Assembly: GCF_036250755.1 (NCBI RefSeq)
Contig: NZ_CP109583.1
Span: 7,868,001-7,932,000, forward strand
From: Streptomyces uncialis
GTDB lineage: Bacteria > Actinomycetota > Actinomycetes > Streptomycetales > Streptomycetaceae
Direction of reading: 5' to 3'
DNA length: 64,000 nt
Each line of letters starts with the position of its first letter. Positions within the stretch are counted from its first letter, which is position 1. Both the position numbers and the translations under genes were made by a program. The notes beneath the pieces are model-generated. The model saw only the letters and a list, made by a program, of their open reading frames with translations. It had not been told where the DNA came from and made no database searches. Of the stretch, positions 25,226-34,161 are shown piece by piece.

Positions 25226-27628
25226 TCAGAAACGGACGGCGAATTTGTTCGTCGTGCCCGTGTTCCCGACAGTCAGGTCGTCGACGCGCAGCTTCCACCA
25301 GCCATTGACGGACTTTCCATCAAGATTCACGGTGTACACCTTCTTGAAGGTGCCGCCACCCGTAGGCGCACCGGACGGCTTGAGGAGATGGATGGAGCCA
25401 TCCGGGGCGATGACATCAATCTTCAGGTCGGCGTGACGCTGGTGATCGACCTCCACATACACCTGGACCTTCGAAGACGCGGTGCCGAAGAGGTTGGACA
25501 CACTGGTCCAGATCTCCTCGTAGTTCTTGTCCGGGATGGGCTTGACGGTCTGGTTCTCATACGACGGGAAACCAAGCGCCCAGCCCTTCAGCGTGCCGGT
25601 GTCACCTGTGGCGTTGTCGGTGACCTTCAGCGTCCATGTGCCGTTCGCGACCGCATCCGTGGCATCCACACCCCATGTGGTGACCAGACTGCCGCCAGGC
25701 TCCGAACCGTACGGCTTGAGGGTGTACACCCGGCCGTCCGGGCTCGCCAGGAGAACACGAGCCTCACCGAGCTTGGTGTGATCCATGTTCACGTACACCT
25801 GGAGCGGCCCGGCCGCGTTGCCGTTGATGTTGGTGACGTCGATCGCGGACACGAGCGTGCTGTTGTCGGCAATGACCTCGTTGGCGTTCTTCTCGAACGG
25901 CGTCGGGAAGATCAGCGACCACCAGTTCAGCTTTCCGGTGTCAGCGTCATCAACATCGGTCATCTGAAGCTTCCACGTGCCGTTCGCCGGTTCAACAGAA
26001 GCATCCACCGTGTAAACGGCGACAATGTTGTCCGCCCCATCCGAAACAGAGGAATTCTTCAGTAGGAACACCTTGCCGGTCGGCGAGATCAGCTCCAGCT
26101 TCACATCACCCCGGTAGGTGTGGGTGATGTTCACCGACACGCTCAGCTTGTTCGACGCCTGCCCCGGGTACTCGGCCACGGTGATCGGCGACGTAGCGGC
26201 GGGTCCAGGGGCCGGAGAGCCCACACCATCGGGGATGGCAACCGTCTGATCGTTGTCGATGTGGAACGCACGCGGCTTCTTCGTCGTGGGATCAGGCCCC
26301 GGAGTCACCGCGGTGATGGCCTTGTACACATCAATACGCGGCGTGGTCGCTCCCGTGTACGAGATGGGCGTACCAGACGTGGCGAGCAGCGACACCAGGG
26401 ATTCGATCGTCTCCGCCGGATACGTCTGCCGCAGCACAGCCAGAGCCCCCGCAACGTGCGGAGTGGCCATCGAAGTGCCGTTCTTGGAGGCGTAATTGCC
26501 GCCCGTCACCGACGAGTTGATGGAGGTGCCGGGGGCAAACAGGTCCAGCAGCGGGCCACGGTTGGAGAACGTGGACACCTCATCGGTGTCCGTGGTCGAT
26601 CCCACGGTGACAGCAGAAGCAATACAGCCGGGCGCGGACACGGCATCGGTGTAGCCGTTGTTGCCGGCGGCGATGACAGTGGCGACACCCTTGGTGAGAA
26701 GACTGTCGATGATCGCCTTACGCGGATCCGCGTTGCAGCCAGTGGTCCAGCGGGCCCCGCCCAGGCTCATGTTCGCGGCGACAATGTTCACCCCGGCGGT
26801 CTTCCACTGCTGCACCTGCTCCAGGCCCTTGATCTGCGAAGAGGTGAAGGACAGCACGCACGGGCTGCCCCCGGCTCCGCAGTAGGTGTCGTCGTTGAAC
26901 CGGGTGAACACCTGCACGGCAGCAATATCAGCTGCGGGGGCGACGCCTCGCTTTGGCGCACCAACAGCACTGTTCGAGTTGCCTGCGGCGATACCGGCGA
27001 CGTGAGTGCCATGGTCGCACTGCGTGCCGAGCAGTGAGCACGGGCCGGTGGACGTGTCAGCTGAACCGGCACCCACCTGAGCCTGCGTGCTGTCCGGGCA
27101 GAGGCTGGTGGCACCGTAGCCCGCGTCAGTGACGGAGAAACACGCTTCCTGCTTGACGCGCCCACCGAGGAACGGATGCCCCTTCTCCACTCCGGTGTCC
27201 AGGACAGCGATCGTCACTCCGGCGCCGGTCTTGCCTGCGGCGGTCGCCCTGTCGGAACCGATCTTGACGGTGGATTCGTTCAGAGTTGCCTTGACCGGCA
27301 CGTCTTCGGTGACGGAGATGACACCGGGCTGCGATTCAAGGTTCGTGAGCCCGGTCTGGTTCACCCGCAAGGTGACCAGGGGAAGCGTGTTGTAGGTGAC
27401 GAGGGTTGCCCCCGCCGTTTGCGCAGAGGACAGCTCCGATGTCTGGGAGGTGACGACGTTGACGCGGACGGTGCCGCCGGAGGCAACCTTGTCGTTGAGG
27501 GCCGGATCAACAGCGTCGCTGGTAGCCGCCAGCGCAGTGCCGGTGATGGGGTTGTAAGGGGAGGGCATGGCCGCGAGGACCATGGCTGCTACCGTCGCCG
27601 TGACGGTAGCCCATATAGGCCGCTTCAA
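25226..27628 (-). CDS. Secreted S8 (subtilisin-like) protease with three P domains
   Basis: This exoprotease of about 800 residues has a signal peptide (KRPIWATVTATVAAMVLAA) and an I9-type propeptide region. The catalytic triad is Asp in IAVLDTG (about 144), His in CDHGTHVAG (about 206) and Ser in NGTSMATPHVAG (about 386). Three successive proprotein-convertase P domains follow, each ending like NGTWKLQMTD or NGTWTLKVTD. One P domain is usual. The TTG at 27628 is the likely start, with AGGAAG upstream; no ATG or GTG has a good ribosome site. Codon use is less GC-extreme than its neighbours, suggesting acquisition. Confidence 0.9.
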   Translation of the reverse strand: MKRPIWATVTATVAAMVLAAMPSPYNPITGTALAATSDAVDPALNDKVASGGTVRVNVVTSQTSELSSAQTAGATLVTYNTLPLVTLRVNQTGLTNLESQPGVISVTEDVPVKATLNESTVKIGSDRATAAGKTGAGVTIAVLDTGVEKGHPFLGGRVKQEACFSVTDAGYGATSLCPDSTQAQVGAGSADTSTGPCSLLGTQCDHGTHVAGIAAGNSNSAVGAPKRGVAPAADIAAVQVFTRFNDDTYCGAGGSPCVLSFTSSQIKGLEQVQQWKTAGVNIVAANMSLGGARWTTGCNADPRKAIIDSLLTKGVATVIAAGNNGYTDAVSAPGCIASAVTVGSTTDTDEVSTFSNRGPLLDLFAPGTSINSSVTGGNYASKNGTSMATPHVAGALAVLRQTYPAETIESLVSLLATSGTPISYTGATTPRIDVYKAITAVTPGPDPTTKKPRAFHIDNDQTVAIPDGVGSPAPGPAATSPITVAEYPGQASNKLSVSVNITHTYRGDVKLELISPTGKVFLLKNSSVSDGADNIVAVYTVDASVEPANGTWKLQMTDVDDADTGKLNWWSLIFPTPFEKNANEVIADNSTLVSAIDVTNINGNAAGPLQVYVNMDHTKLGEARVLLASPDGRVYTLKPYGSEPGGSLVTTWGVDATDAVANGTWTLKVTDNATGDTGTLKGWALGFPSYENQTVKPIPDKNYEEIWTSVSNLFGTASSKVQVYVEVDHQRHADLKIDVIAPDGSIHLLKPSGAPTGGGTFKKVYTVNLDGKSVNGWWKLRVDDLTVGNTGTTNKFAVRF

Positions 27629-27664
27629 AACGGGTTCTTCCTTCTTCCGGGGACGGCATGGAAA

Positions 27665-27700
27665 AGGGGTCCGAGCGGGCATAGGACGGCTCGGACCCCT
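27665..27700 (-). terminator. Intrinsic terminator after phospholipase gene
   Basis: AGGGGTCCGAGC (27665-27676) pairs perfectly with 27689-27700. On the minus strand the stem is followed by CTTTTCC, an unusually good U-run for this genome. It separates the phospholipase gene from the protease downstream. Confidence 0.8.
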
Positions 27701-27735
27701 GTCACCTCAGCAAGCCGACTCGCTCACCTGAACGG

Positions 27736-29352
27736 TCAGGTGGCGTTGGCGCCGTTCTTCGGACGGCCGAAGTAGAAGACAGCCGTGTAGTACGCGTACG
27801 CCGTAGCCCGGCAGGACTTCTTGTTGCTGTACCGGGGGCAGGTGTAGTTGTACAACGTCTTGTAGAACGTCACGTCAGCCTGAGCGCCCTTGCCCTTGTC
27901 CAGGTACCACTTGTAGCCCTTGTAGGCGTTCCCGATCGTGCCGTACCCGTAGTCGTGCATGTCGCACGCCGGAATGAAGTTCCAGCCGTTCGGCTTGTCC
28001 CTGGCAGAGGTGCAGTGATCGTGGTTGATACCCACCACGTAGTGCCCCGTCGGCGTCACCTTCCAGTACGGGTTACGCCACCCGTAGTGAGCGACCTTCG
28101 TCGCACAGCCACTCGCCGTGTACCACATCCACTCATACGCGTTGTTGCACCACGACGGGTTCGCGGTGGGCGCGTTGATCTCACCGGACTCGAAGTCGGA
28201 TGCCGCCGGAACAACCCCTTCTCCCTGCTGAATCGAAGGCGCACCCGCCATCGCGGTGCCGCCATCCGGAACAGTTCCGGTCGTCTCCGTCACCGTCGCC
28301 TGAGCGGTCTCCGCACCGAAGTTCAGATCCCACCTCCCGCCACCATCAGTGGTCGCGGTGTCCAGCCGATTCAACCCGTCATAGGTGTACGCGTTCAGCT
28401 CGTCACCCGCCGACGGGTTCTCCACCTTCTTCAGCAGCCCCGCACTGTCGTAGCTGTAGCGGGCCAGCGTCTGTGTGGTGGTACCGACCGTGAGAGAGAT
28501 GTCCTTCACCAGACCACTCACTTCACCCAGCGCCGTGGAAGTGGCAGTGGTCGCGGTGGAGTAGTTCACCTTCAGCGTCTGCGCCGGAGTGTCGGTGCCA
28601 CGCGCCGGGTCCTTCGCCTGCGAGACGCGGCCCTGCGCGTCGTAGGTGACGGTCGACGGCTTGTACGCGTTGTTACCCACCGACGTCACCCGCCAGGTGT
28701 CCCCGCTGCCAGACACCTGCTTGTAGACGTAGGTCGGCTTCAGGTCAGCGGCCGGAATCGGTGCGCCGGACGCATCCACGGGAACGTCGTCCCCGGTGGC
28801 GCCGGCGGCAAGGTTGACTTCTACGGTCTCGACGACGGTGGTCTTCAGCGACCCGGACAGGTCATCGAAGACGATGGACTCCATGAGCGTGGACCCGTCA
28901 GCGGCCTTGTAGGTGTTGGTGCTGCCGCCGTTGGGGCCGGCGATGGACTCGGTCAGGTCGTAGCGGGTGGAGGCACCCGACGCCAGGTCCTGCACGGTGA
29001 TCGCACCACTGGAGGAGACGAGGGTGCGGTTGAGTTGCCCGCCGAGGAACTCGGCCTCCCACGCCTTGCCGAACACGTCCAGGTCTGCACGCGCGGAAGG
29101 CGCCTGCTCAACGCCGGCGGGACCGGATCCCTGCCCGTTCACGGCATGGGAGCGGCCCATCAGCCCGGCGGGGACATCGTTCTCGGTGACGGTGTACGTG
29201 TCGGTGGCAGACTCGTACAGGCCGGGGCCGATGGTGGTGACCGTGCCGTCGGCCAGAGGCGCGCTGGGCGTGGTGTCGGCGACGGCGGGTGACTGCGGCA
29301 GCAGCATGGCCAGGGAGGCCGCCGCTATCACAGGAAGCGCGATTTTGCGCAC
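27736..29352 (-). CDS. Secreted RHS/YD-repeat protein with C-terminal phospholipase A2 domain
   Basis: This 538-residue secreted protein has a signal peptide (MRKIALPVIAAASLAMLLPQ). The middle (about 80-370) carries RHS/YD-like repeats, such as VTYDAQGRVSQAKDPARGT, ARYSYDSAGLLKKVENP and YTYDGLNRLDTATTD. The C-terminal 130 residues form a prokaryotic/fungal-type phospholipase A2. Its His-Asp motif is CDMHDYGYG near residues 463-470, with paired cysteines. GTG at 29352 has GAAGGG upstream. The design resembles a polymorphic-toxin layout, with a repeat scaffold and an enzymatic tip; digestion of lipids is the simpler reading. No immunity gene is evident. Confidence 0.85.
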   Translation of the reverse strand: MRKIALPVIAAASLAMLLPQSPAVADTTPSAPLADGTVTTIGPGLYESATDTYTVTENDVPAGLMGRSHAVNGQGSGPAGVEQAPSARADLDVFGKAWEAEFLGGQLNRTLVSSSGAITVQDLASGASTRYDLTESIAGPNGGSTNTYKAADGSTLMESIVFDDLSGSLKTTVVETVEVNLAAGATGDDVPVDASGAPIPAADLKPTYVYKQVSGSGDTWRVTSVGNNAYKPSTVTYDAQGRVSQAKDPARGTDTPAQTLKVNYSTATTATSTALGEVSGLVKDISLTVGTTTQTLARYSYDSAGLLKKVENPSAGDELNAYTYDGLNRLDTATTDGGGRWDLNFGAETAQATVTETTGTVPDGGTAMAGAPSIQQGEGVVPAASDFESGEINAPTANPSWCNNAYEWMWYTASGCATKVAHYGWRNPYWKVTPTGHYVVGINHDHCTSARDKPNGWNFIPACDMHDYGYGTIGNAYKGYKWYLDKGKGAQADVTFYKTLYNYTCPRYSNKKSCRATAYAYYTAVFYFGRPKNGANAT

Positions 29353-29668
29353 TGTGTTCCCTTCGGTCAAGTTGACGAGCTCTGATCAACAATCCGGGAA
29401 CTTATGCGATCCGAACATGTGCCTGCAAGACCGTATAACTGGAGCCCACTCCTCCATTTATGAGCGTTTTTGAGACCCGGAGCAATACTCGAAAACTGTG
29501 GATCGGCGACGGGTGACCCGCGAAAGGGATACCTTGCCGAATGGTCCTGGGACGGTCATCGATTCCCTCCCTGTCAGCCTTGGGTGAGACTTCCCGCTTC
29601 GGCGGGTGAGCCTGAGAGGGCACCGACAGGAGAACCACCCCGTCATGATCAGCACCAAGCCCGCCTGA

Positions 29669-29851
29669 TCCGACCCGGACGTCACCTTCCACGAGGACGA
29701 CTCGCAGGTCGGGACCAGTACGGCTCTGCGGGCGACGGCCGGCTTCCGCAACCTGGCCATCAGTACGATCCGCCTCGCCGGACGAGCCGGCATCGCCCAC
29801 GCCCGCCGCGACCTACTCCACCACGGGACGCTTGCGCCGTTCACGACATCT
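29669..29851 (+). pseudogene. C-terminal remnant of ISAs1-like transposase
   Basis: The frame reads DVTFHEDDSQVGTSTALRA, then FRNLAISTIRLAGRAGIAHA. This matches the conserved end of ISAs1-type transposases (DED-SQ-RTG ... LRNLAIG-LRLAG). The N-terminal two thirds and both ends are missing. It lies in the 690-base gap between the phospholipase and lipoprotein genes, which otherwise holds nothing clear. Confidence 0.6.
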
Positions 29852-30061
29852 GATCAACATCATGAAACCGGGCAGCGCGGAACTGCGCCGGGGCCTTTCC
29901 TGGAGAACGATGACGGATTCGAAACCGAACTCGTCGAAATCGAGCCATCGCAACGAGACCGAGGTCAATTGATCCACAGATCTCTACGACTGCTTTGGCG
30001 TAATCAAGCCATGAGTACGCATACTCATGCGCCCCTGTGAGCGTGCGGCAAAGATTCATCT

Positions 30062-30778
30062 ATGCCATCAATTCGCTTCACTGGATCCGTCGTCATAGCG
30101 GCTGCGGGCTCCCTCGCCCTGACCGCCTGCGGCACCCAGACAGCCTCATCCACCTCCACCACCCCGGTCGGCTCCCAGGTCTCCGCCTCACCCGCCCGGC
30201 AGCCCACCGAGAAGCAGTTCCTCGACCTCCTCAACAAGTTCGCACGCCAATGCTCCCCCGACGCCCCCAGCGGCAGCGGCGCCGCACCGGATCCCGGGAC
30301 ACTGCCCGGCGGCATCCCCAGCGGTGCAGCCCCCCGCACCGACAAGCCCGCCGGGACACCTGACGCGAACGGCGACATACCCATCCCCGTCGATGAGTCA
30401 GGTGAGATGCCCGACAAGCCCATGCGGTCCGGCCCGCCACAGGAAGTCGAACTCGGCGAAATCGAAAAGTGCGCCGCCGCCAAGCACGCCGAGCGCCTGA
30501 CCACCAAAGCAGCCGGAAAGCCGCATACCACCTACAGCGCACTTCAGCAGACCATTATCGCCGCCGGATACCGTACCGACCGCATCCACAAGATGCCCGA
30601 CCTCGGCGGCGACCCGCGCGCCCGAGTGGACCTTCGGTTCATGGGCTCCGGCCTGGCAGTGGAAGTCATCGGCACCGGAACAGGCGTGATCGCGGAACCC
30701 TTCGGCGCCCCCGCAGACGAGAGCGTGTCCGTGACTGAGGTGAGGCGGAAGCCGAACCTGGACGCACCGTCCTCCTGA
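30062..30778 (+). CDS. Predicted lipoprotein of unknown function
   Basis: This 238-residue protein has a lipoprotein signal (MPSIRFTGSVVIAAAGSLAL then TACG). A proline/serine-rich linker (about 30-125) leads to a small C-terminal domain (VELGEIEKCAAAKHAERL, TYSALQQTIIAAGYRTDRIH, VDLRFMGSGLAVEVIGTGTG). Two cysteines (CSPD and KCAAA) could form a disulfide. I do not recognise the family. It closes the secretome island; IS remnants lie on both sides. Confidence 0.75.
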   Translation: MPSIRFTGSVVIAAAGSLALTACGTQTASSTSTTPVGSQVSASPARQPTEKQFLDLLNKFARQCSPDAPSGSGAAPDPGTLPGGIPSGAAPRTDKPAGTPDANGDIPIPVDESGEMPDKPMRSGPPQEVELGEIEKCAAAKHAERLTTKAAGKPHTTYSALQQTIIAAGYRTDRIHKMPDLGGDPRARVDLRFMGSGLAVEVIGTGTGVIAEPFGAPADESVSVTEVRRKPNLDAPSS

Positions 30779-30836
30779 ACTGCGAGTGCACCGTTCCGGG
30801 TTCGGTGGAGACCCGATTCCGTGAATGGATCGAGCC

Positions 30837-31113
30837 ATGGCACGCCCTTCCCGTTACCCGCTTGAGCTGCGCCGTCGCGCGGTGCGCATGTTCGCCGAGG
30901 TCCGTGGTGGCTGTCCGAACGAGTCGGCCGCGCTGCGGGCGGTCGCCCAGAAGCCGGGGCATCGGTTCGGCAGAGCCCCCGCGGAACCGGGTGAAGCGGG
31001 ACGAGATCGACTCCGGGCAGCGGCCGGGGACGACCACGGAGGAGTCCGCGCAGGTCAAGGCGCTGAAGAAGGAGATCGCCGAGCTGAAGCCGCTCATCGT
31101 GCGAGACCGGCAC
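30837..31113 (+). pseudogene. Frameshifted IS3-family transposase OrfA remnant
   Basis: It opens MARPSRYPLELRRRAVRMFA, a typical IS3 OrfA start, then shifts frame near 30955. It continues as EPPRNRVKRDEIDSGQRPGT and ALKKEIAELK, the leucine-zipper end. OrfB is absent. TTCGGTGGAGAC just upstream resembles the inner part of an IS3 end. The element is dead and truncated. Confidence 0.75.
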
Positions 31114-31259
31114 CGCTCACCGGCCGCGGGCACCGCACCTGCCCGGCGCGGAATCCACCGCCGGCCGGTCCACCACCACTCCGACCGGGAACAAAACGAC
31201 ACCGCCCCAGGCCGGACACCGCGTCAGATGGTTCCCGGTACGGGCCGCGCTCCACTCCG

Positions 31260-31281
31260 CGCCTGCCGGAGGGGGCAGGCG
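31260..31281 (-). terminator. Hairpin after cold-shock gene
   Basis: CGCCTGCC (31260-31267) pairs with GGCAGGCG (31274-31281) with a 6-base loop, immediately past the cold-shock stop on the minus strand. Confidence 0.55.
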
Positions 31282-31285
31282 GTGG

Positions 31286-31489
31286 TCAGGCGCTTGTCAC
31301 GTTCTCGGCCTGGGGGCCCTTGGGCCCGTCGGTGACGTCGTACTCGACCGCCTGGCCCTCGTCCAGGTTCCGGAAGCCGGAGGCATTGATCGACGTGTGG
31401 TGGACGAACACCTCCGCGCCGCCGTCGTCCGGAGTGATGGCACCGTAACCCTTCTCCGCGTTGAACCACTTCACCGTTCCTGTAGCCAC
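31286..31489 (-). CDS. CspA family cold-shock protein
   Basis: This 67-residue single cold-shock domain reads [23 protein letters not shown]1 is GYGAI, and RNP2 is the variant VFVHH. Cold-shock proteins bind single-stranded RNA/DNA as chaperones. GTG at 31489 has AGGAGAG upstream. In RNP1 the usual aromatic after GYG or GFG is replaced (AI instead of FI), which may weaken stacking. It is one of three csp genes in this window; it lies amid accessory DNA, unlike the other two. Confidence 0.92.
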   Translation of the reverse strand: MATGTVKWFNAEKGYGAITPDDGGAEVFVHHTSINASGFRNLDEGQAVEYDVTDGPKGPQAENVTSA

Positions 31490-31686
31490 GCTGCTCTCCT
31501 TCTGCGATTCCTGGACGGCTCCACACGACCAGACGCTGCCTGGAGCCGGGCAGGCGGACCGGTACGGCCACCGCCATCAGGGACAACGAGCCGCGATGCT
31601 CAACGACTCGGCCGCCCGTCCAACGTTCCCGCCGAAACCCGCCCCACCGACCCATTCCGTGAGGTCGCTGCTGGGTGCTCGCACCT

Positions 31687-31960
31687 GGACAAGATCCGCC
31701 GCTACGGCTCACACACCGGCCACCTCGGAGGCGGGGACCTCACCGCCGACCTCGCCCTCCCCCTCGAACAACCGCCCCCACCCGGCAGCCACACCCTGCT
31801 CATCGGAGATCGCCGAGGCCCTCGCCCGCACGACGTTCTCTTCCTCCACGACGACCCGCGCCGGTTCGCGGCGTACGAACGGCGGTTCGGGGCCCCCTAC
31901 CCGGCCGGGCGCACGGTGGATCCGCTGTTCACCCAGCTGCACCGGCGGACGCGGTCCTAG
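31687..31960 (+). pseudogene. Fragment of a second KASIII-like gene
   Basis: The frame contains LDKIRRYGSHTGHLGGGDLT and QPPPPGSHTLL, nearly identical to the C-terminus of the KASIII-like gene encoded at 34794-35777 but on the opposite strand. Homology ends near 31806. The frame then runs into unrelated sequence (RPHDVLFLHDDPRRFAAYE) and stops at 31960. It shows that a paralogue once sat here, or that part of the cluster was rearranged. Confidence 0.7.
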
Positions 31961-32823
31961 CGTCCGGCCGGCCCGGACGCCGAGCGTTCCACGTTCGTGG
32001 CGAGTTCCCGCGCCGAGGGCCTGTCACCCGGAGCGCTCAGCAGGACCTCTCGCAGGACTCCCTGGACCTCTGGCCACGGTGCCGCAGCTCGCAGGGGGAT
32101 ACGGCCGGTGGCGATCTGCGCGCGGAGCTGGTCCGAGGTCAGGTGCTCCGGTGAGATGCCGGCGGCCGGGTAGTCCAGGGGCCAGGTTCCGGTGACACAG
32201 GTCCACAGGGTGGCGGCCAGGGTGTAGACGTCGGCCGCCCTGCCCGCGTCCAGCGGCAGATCACCGGCGCCGCGCAGGGCCACCTCCGGCGGCACGAGAT
32301 GGTCGATGCCCACCCCCGTCACCGGTGGCGGCCGCATCCCCTCCCGCCAGCTCCACGCCAGGTCGATCAGACGGACACCACCACCGGTGTGGATCCCGTG
32401 GTCCGGCTGGAGATCAGCATGGACCCAGCCCAGGCCGTGCAGGCCGTCGACCGTCCGGCACAGTTGCACCGCCGCGTCGAGGCCCGCCCTCCGCCCGCTG
32501 CTGTTCTCCCGGAACGAGGCGAAGGCATCCCATGTGGAGGGCCCTTCGAACCACCGCGCCACCAGCCACGCGCTGTCCGGTCCCCGACCCGCGGCGAGCA
32601 GATGCCCGGTCCACCCCAACGCCCGGAGTACCTCGGTCTCCCGCGACACGGCCCCCGCGCCGTCGCCGGTGCCGATCTTCACGGCGAACCTCCCGCCGGC
32701 ACCCGCGGCCTCCCACACCACGGCTCCCCGGCGGGACGTCACCTCCCGCAACCGGAAGGCGCTCCCGCAGCGGGCCTCGACCACCGCGAGAGCCTCGTCG
32801 TATCCGGAAGGAAACTGATCCAT
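31957..32823 (-). CDS. Serine/threonine kinase-like protein
   Basis: This cytosolic protein of about 288 residues has a compact kinase fold. The VAIK-type lysine is in GRFAVKIG (about 48). The catalytic loop is HADLQPDH instead of HRDxxxxN, keeping the Asp but replacing the Asn with His. DFG is replaced by LIDLAWS. The C-lobe retains GRAADVYTLAATLWTCVTG and GDRPSARELA. There is no membrane segment or sensor domain. Phosphotransfer may be weak or specialised. ATG at 32823 or GTG at 32826 are equivalent starts. It is not clearly in an operon. Confidence 0.75.
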   Translation of the reverse strand: MDQFPSGYDEALAVVEARCGSAFRLREVTSRRGAVVWEAAGAGGRFAVKIGTGDGAGAVSRETEVLRALGWTGHLLAAGRGPDSAWLVARWFEGPSTWDAFASFRENSSGRRAGLDAAVQLCRTVDGLHGLGWVHADLQPDHGIHTGGGVRLIDLAWSWREGMRPPPVTGVGIDHLVPPEVALRGAGDLPLDAGRAADVYTLAATLWTCVTGTWPLDYPAAGISPEHLTSDQLRAQIATGRIPLRAAAPWPEVQGVLREVLLSAPGDRPSARELATNVERSASGPAGR

Positions 32824-32956
32824 CACGCAACCTGATGCTGTCGGGACACATGGGTTCGGCGGACCGTCCGGTCACGCCGCCCGAGCAAACGAGCCGGGCC
32901 GTCAAAAGACTCGGCGTGCCAGGGCGAGCTAGCCGGAATCGCCGGAGGCGGACCGC

Positions 32957-33847
32957 TCAGGAGCCTGGGGCGACAACGTAGCGTCCGGATGCGGCAGGCA
33001 GGAGCGCGGCGATCTCCCCCAGGACCCGGGCCGCCGGTGCCGGGTCGACCAGCCACTTCAGGTGGCTGCTGGTGAGTGTGCGGACGTCGTAGGGGGTCTT
33101 CGGTGTCAGCTTGTTGCCCTCGCGGATTATCCGGTCCTGCATGGCGAGCGGCATGCTGGTGTCCTCGGTCAGCCGGATGTACGTCTTGGGGATCCGCCCC
33201 CAGGTGTCGGCCTGTGCCCGGTCGTCGGGTGAGCCGACGTCGAGGTTCTCGTCGGGCTGGAAGGTGTTGAGGAAGACCATGAACTCGCCGTCTGTCCCGT
33301 CGGCGAGGAAGGCCGCTTTGAGGGCCGCGAGGGCGCCGGGGTCGGCGGTGCGGAAGTTGGAGCGCAGCAGCCCGAGTTCGGCAGGGTTCCCGACCATCGC
33401 CGATGCCACTCCTGTGGTGTCGACCGTGGCCATCTCGGGCTCGGCGTAGTAGGCGCTGACGTCGAGGTCGACGGGGCACCAGGCGGAGACGTAGACGATG
33501 CGGTCGATCAGGTCGGGCCGCTGGTTGGCCGCGACGGTGGCGGTCATGCCGCCGCGGCTGTGGGCGACCAGGATGACGGGCCCGTTCCGTCTGGCGCGCT
33601 CCAGCGTCCCGATGAGATGCGCGGCGTTGTCGGCGAGCGTGACGCCCTTGACGGCCCCGGGCGCGGTGGCGAGCTCTTCGAGGTCCTGCGGCGCCTGATA
33701 GGCGCGCGGGTACGTCGCGGCGAATCCGTGCCCCGGCAGGTCGACGGCGACGGAACGGTGCCCGAGGAGGCCGAGTTCGGCTTGGAGCGGTGCGAACGAG
33801 AAGGAGTTCGCGAAAGCTCCGTGAACCAGTACGAACGTCGGTTGCAT
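32957..33847 (-). CDS. Alpha/beta hydrolase
   Basis: This 296-residue hydrolase of the esterase/salicylate-esterase-like group starts MQPTFVLVHGAFANSFSF. The oxyanion region is HGAFANS, the nucleophile Ser is in ILVAHSRGG near 100, and the catalytic His is probably in the SSHLKWLVDPA segment near the end. ATG at 33847 begins directly on the first beta strand; the longer frame upstream has poor coding quality. The substrate is unknown. It lies just outside the polyketide cluster and could act on its ester products, but this is only positional. Confidence 0.85.
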   Translation of the reverse strand: MQPTFVLVHGAFANSFSFAPLQAELGLLGHRSVAVDLPGHGFAATYPRAYQAPQDLEELATAPGAVKGVTLADNAAHLIGTLERARRNGPVILVAHSRGGMTATVAANQRPDLIDRIVYVSAWCPVDLDVSAYYAEPEMATVDTTGVASAMVGNPAELGLLRSNFRTADPGALAALKAAFLADGTDGEFMVFLNTFQPDENLDVGSPDDRAQADTWGRIPKTYIRLTEDTSMPLAMQDRIIREGNKLTPKTPYDVRTLTSSHLKWLVDPAPAARVLGEIAALLPAASGRYVVAPGS

Positions 33848-34161
33848 CTGTCTGCTCTCTTTCTGGGCCCCGTGGCGCCCGGCGGCATGCGCATCGCCCT
33901 TTCCGGCGCCGCACACCACCTCGCGGCCGGGGCCGGGGAACGAGTCGTCGCCCGTTGCCGCCCGGCGGCAACGCGTATCCGCCCGGCCGTTGTCACCAGG
34001 TGGCACCTGTTCGGGGCATCAACACCACGGCCAGGGACACCGCAAGTTGCTGCGCCGTCCGGGTATGCGCGATGCGAGGCCCTTGCCCGCGGCCGCAGCG
34101 GCGGTCGGCGCCGAGCTGCACCTCCGGCACTCCGGGCACTCCTCCGAGTTGGTGTCGTGCG
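33848..34161. other. Intergenic region, nothing recognised
   Basis: The 314 bases between the hydrolase start and the downstream stop of the next gene hold no supported gene or clear hairpin. Promoter boxes for the hydrolase were not identified. Confidence 0.4.

Noticed and set aside
31490..31686. Possible plus-strand gene upstream of the KASIII fragment
   Set aside because: No consistent coding signal or start; only the fragment itself is supported.
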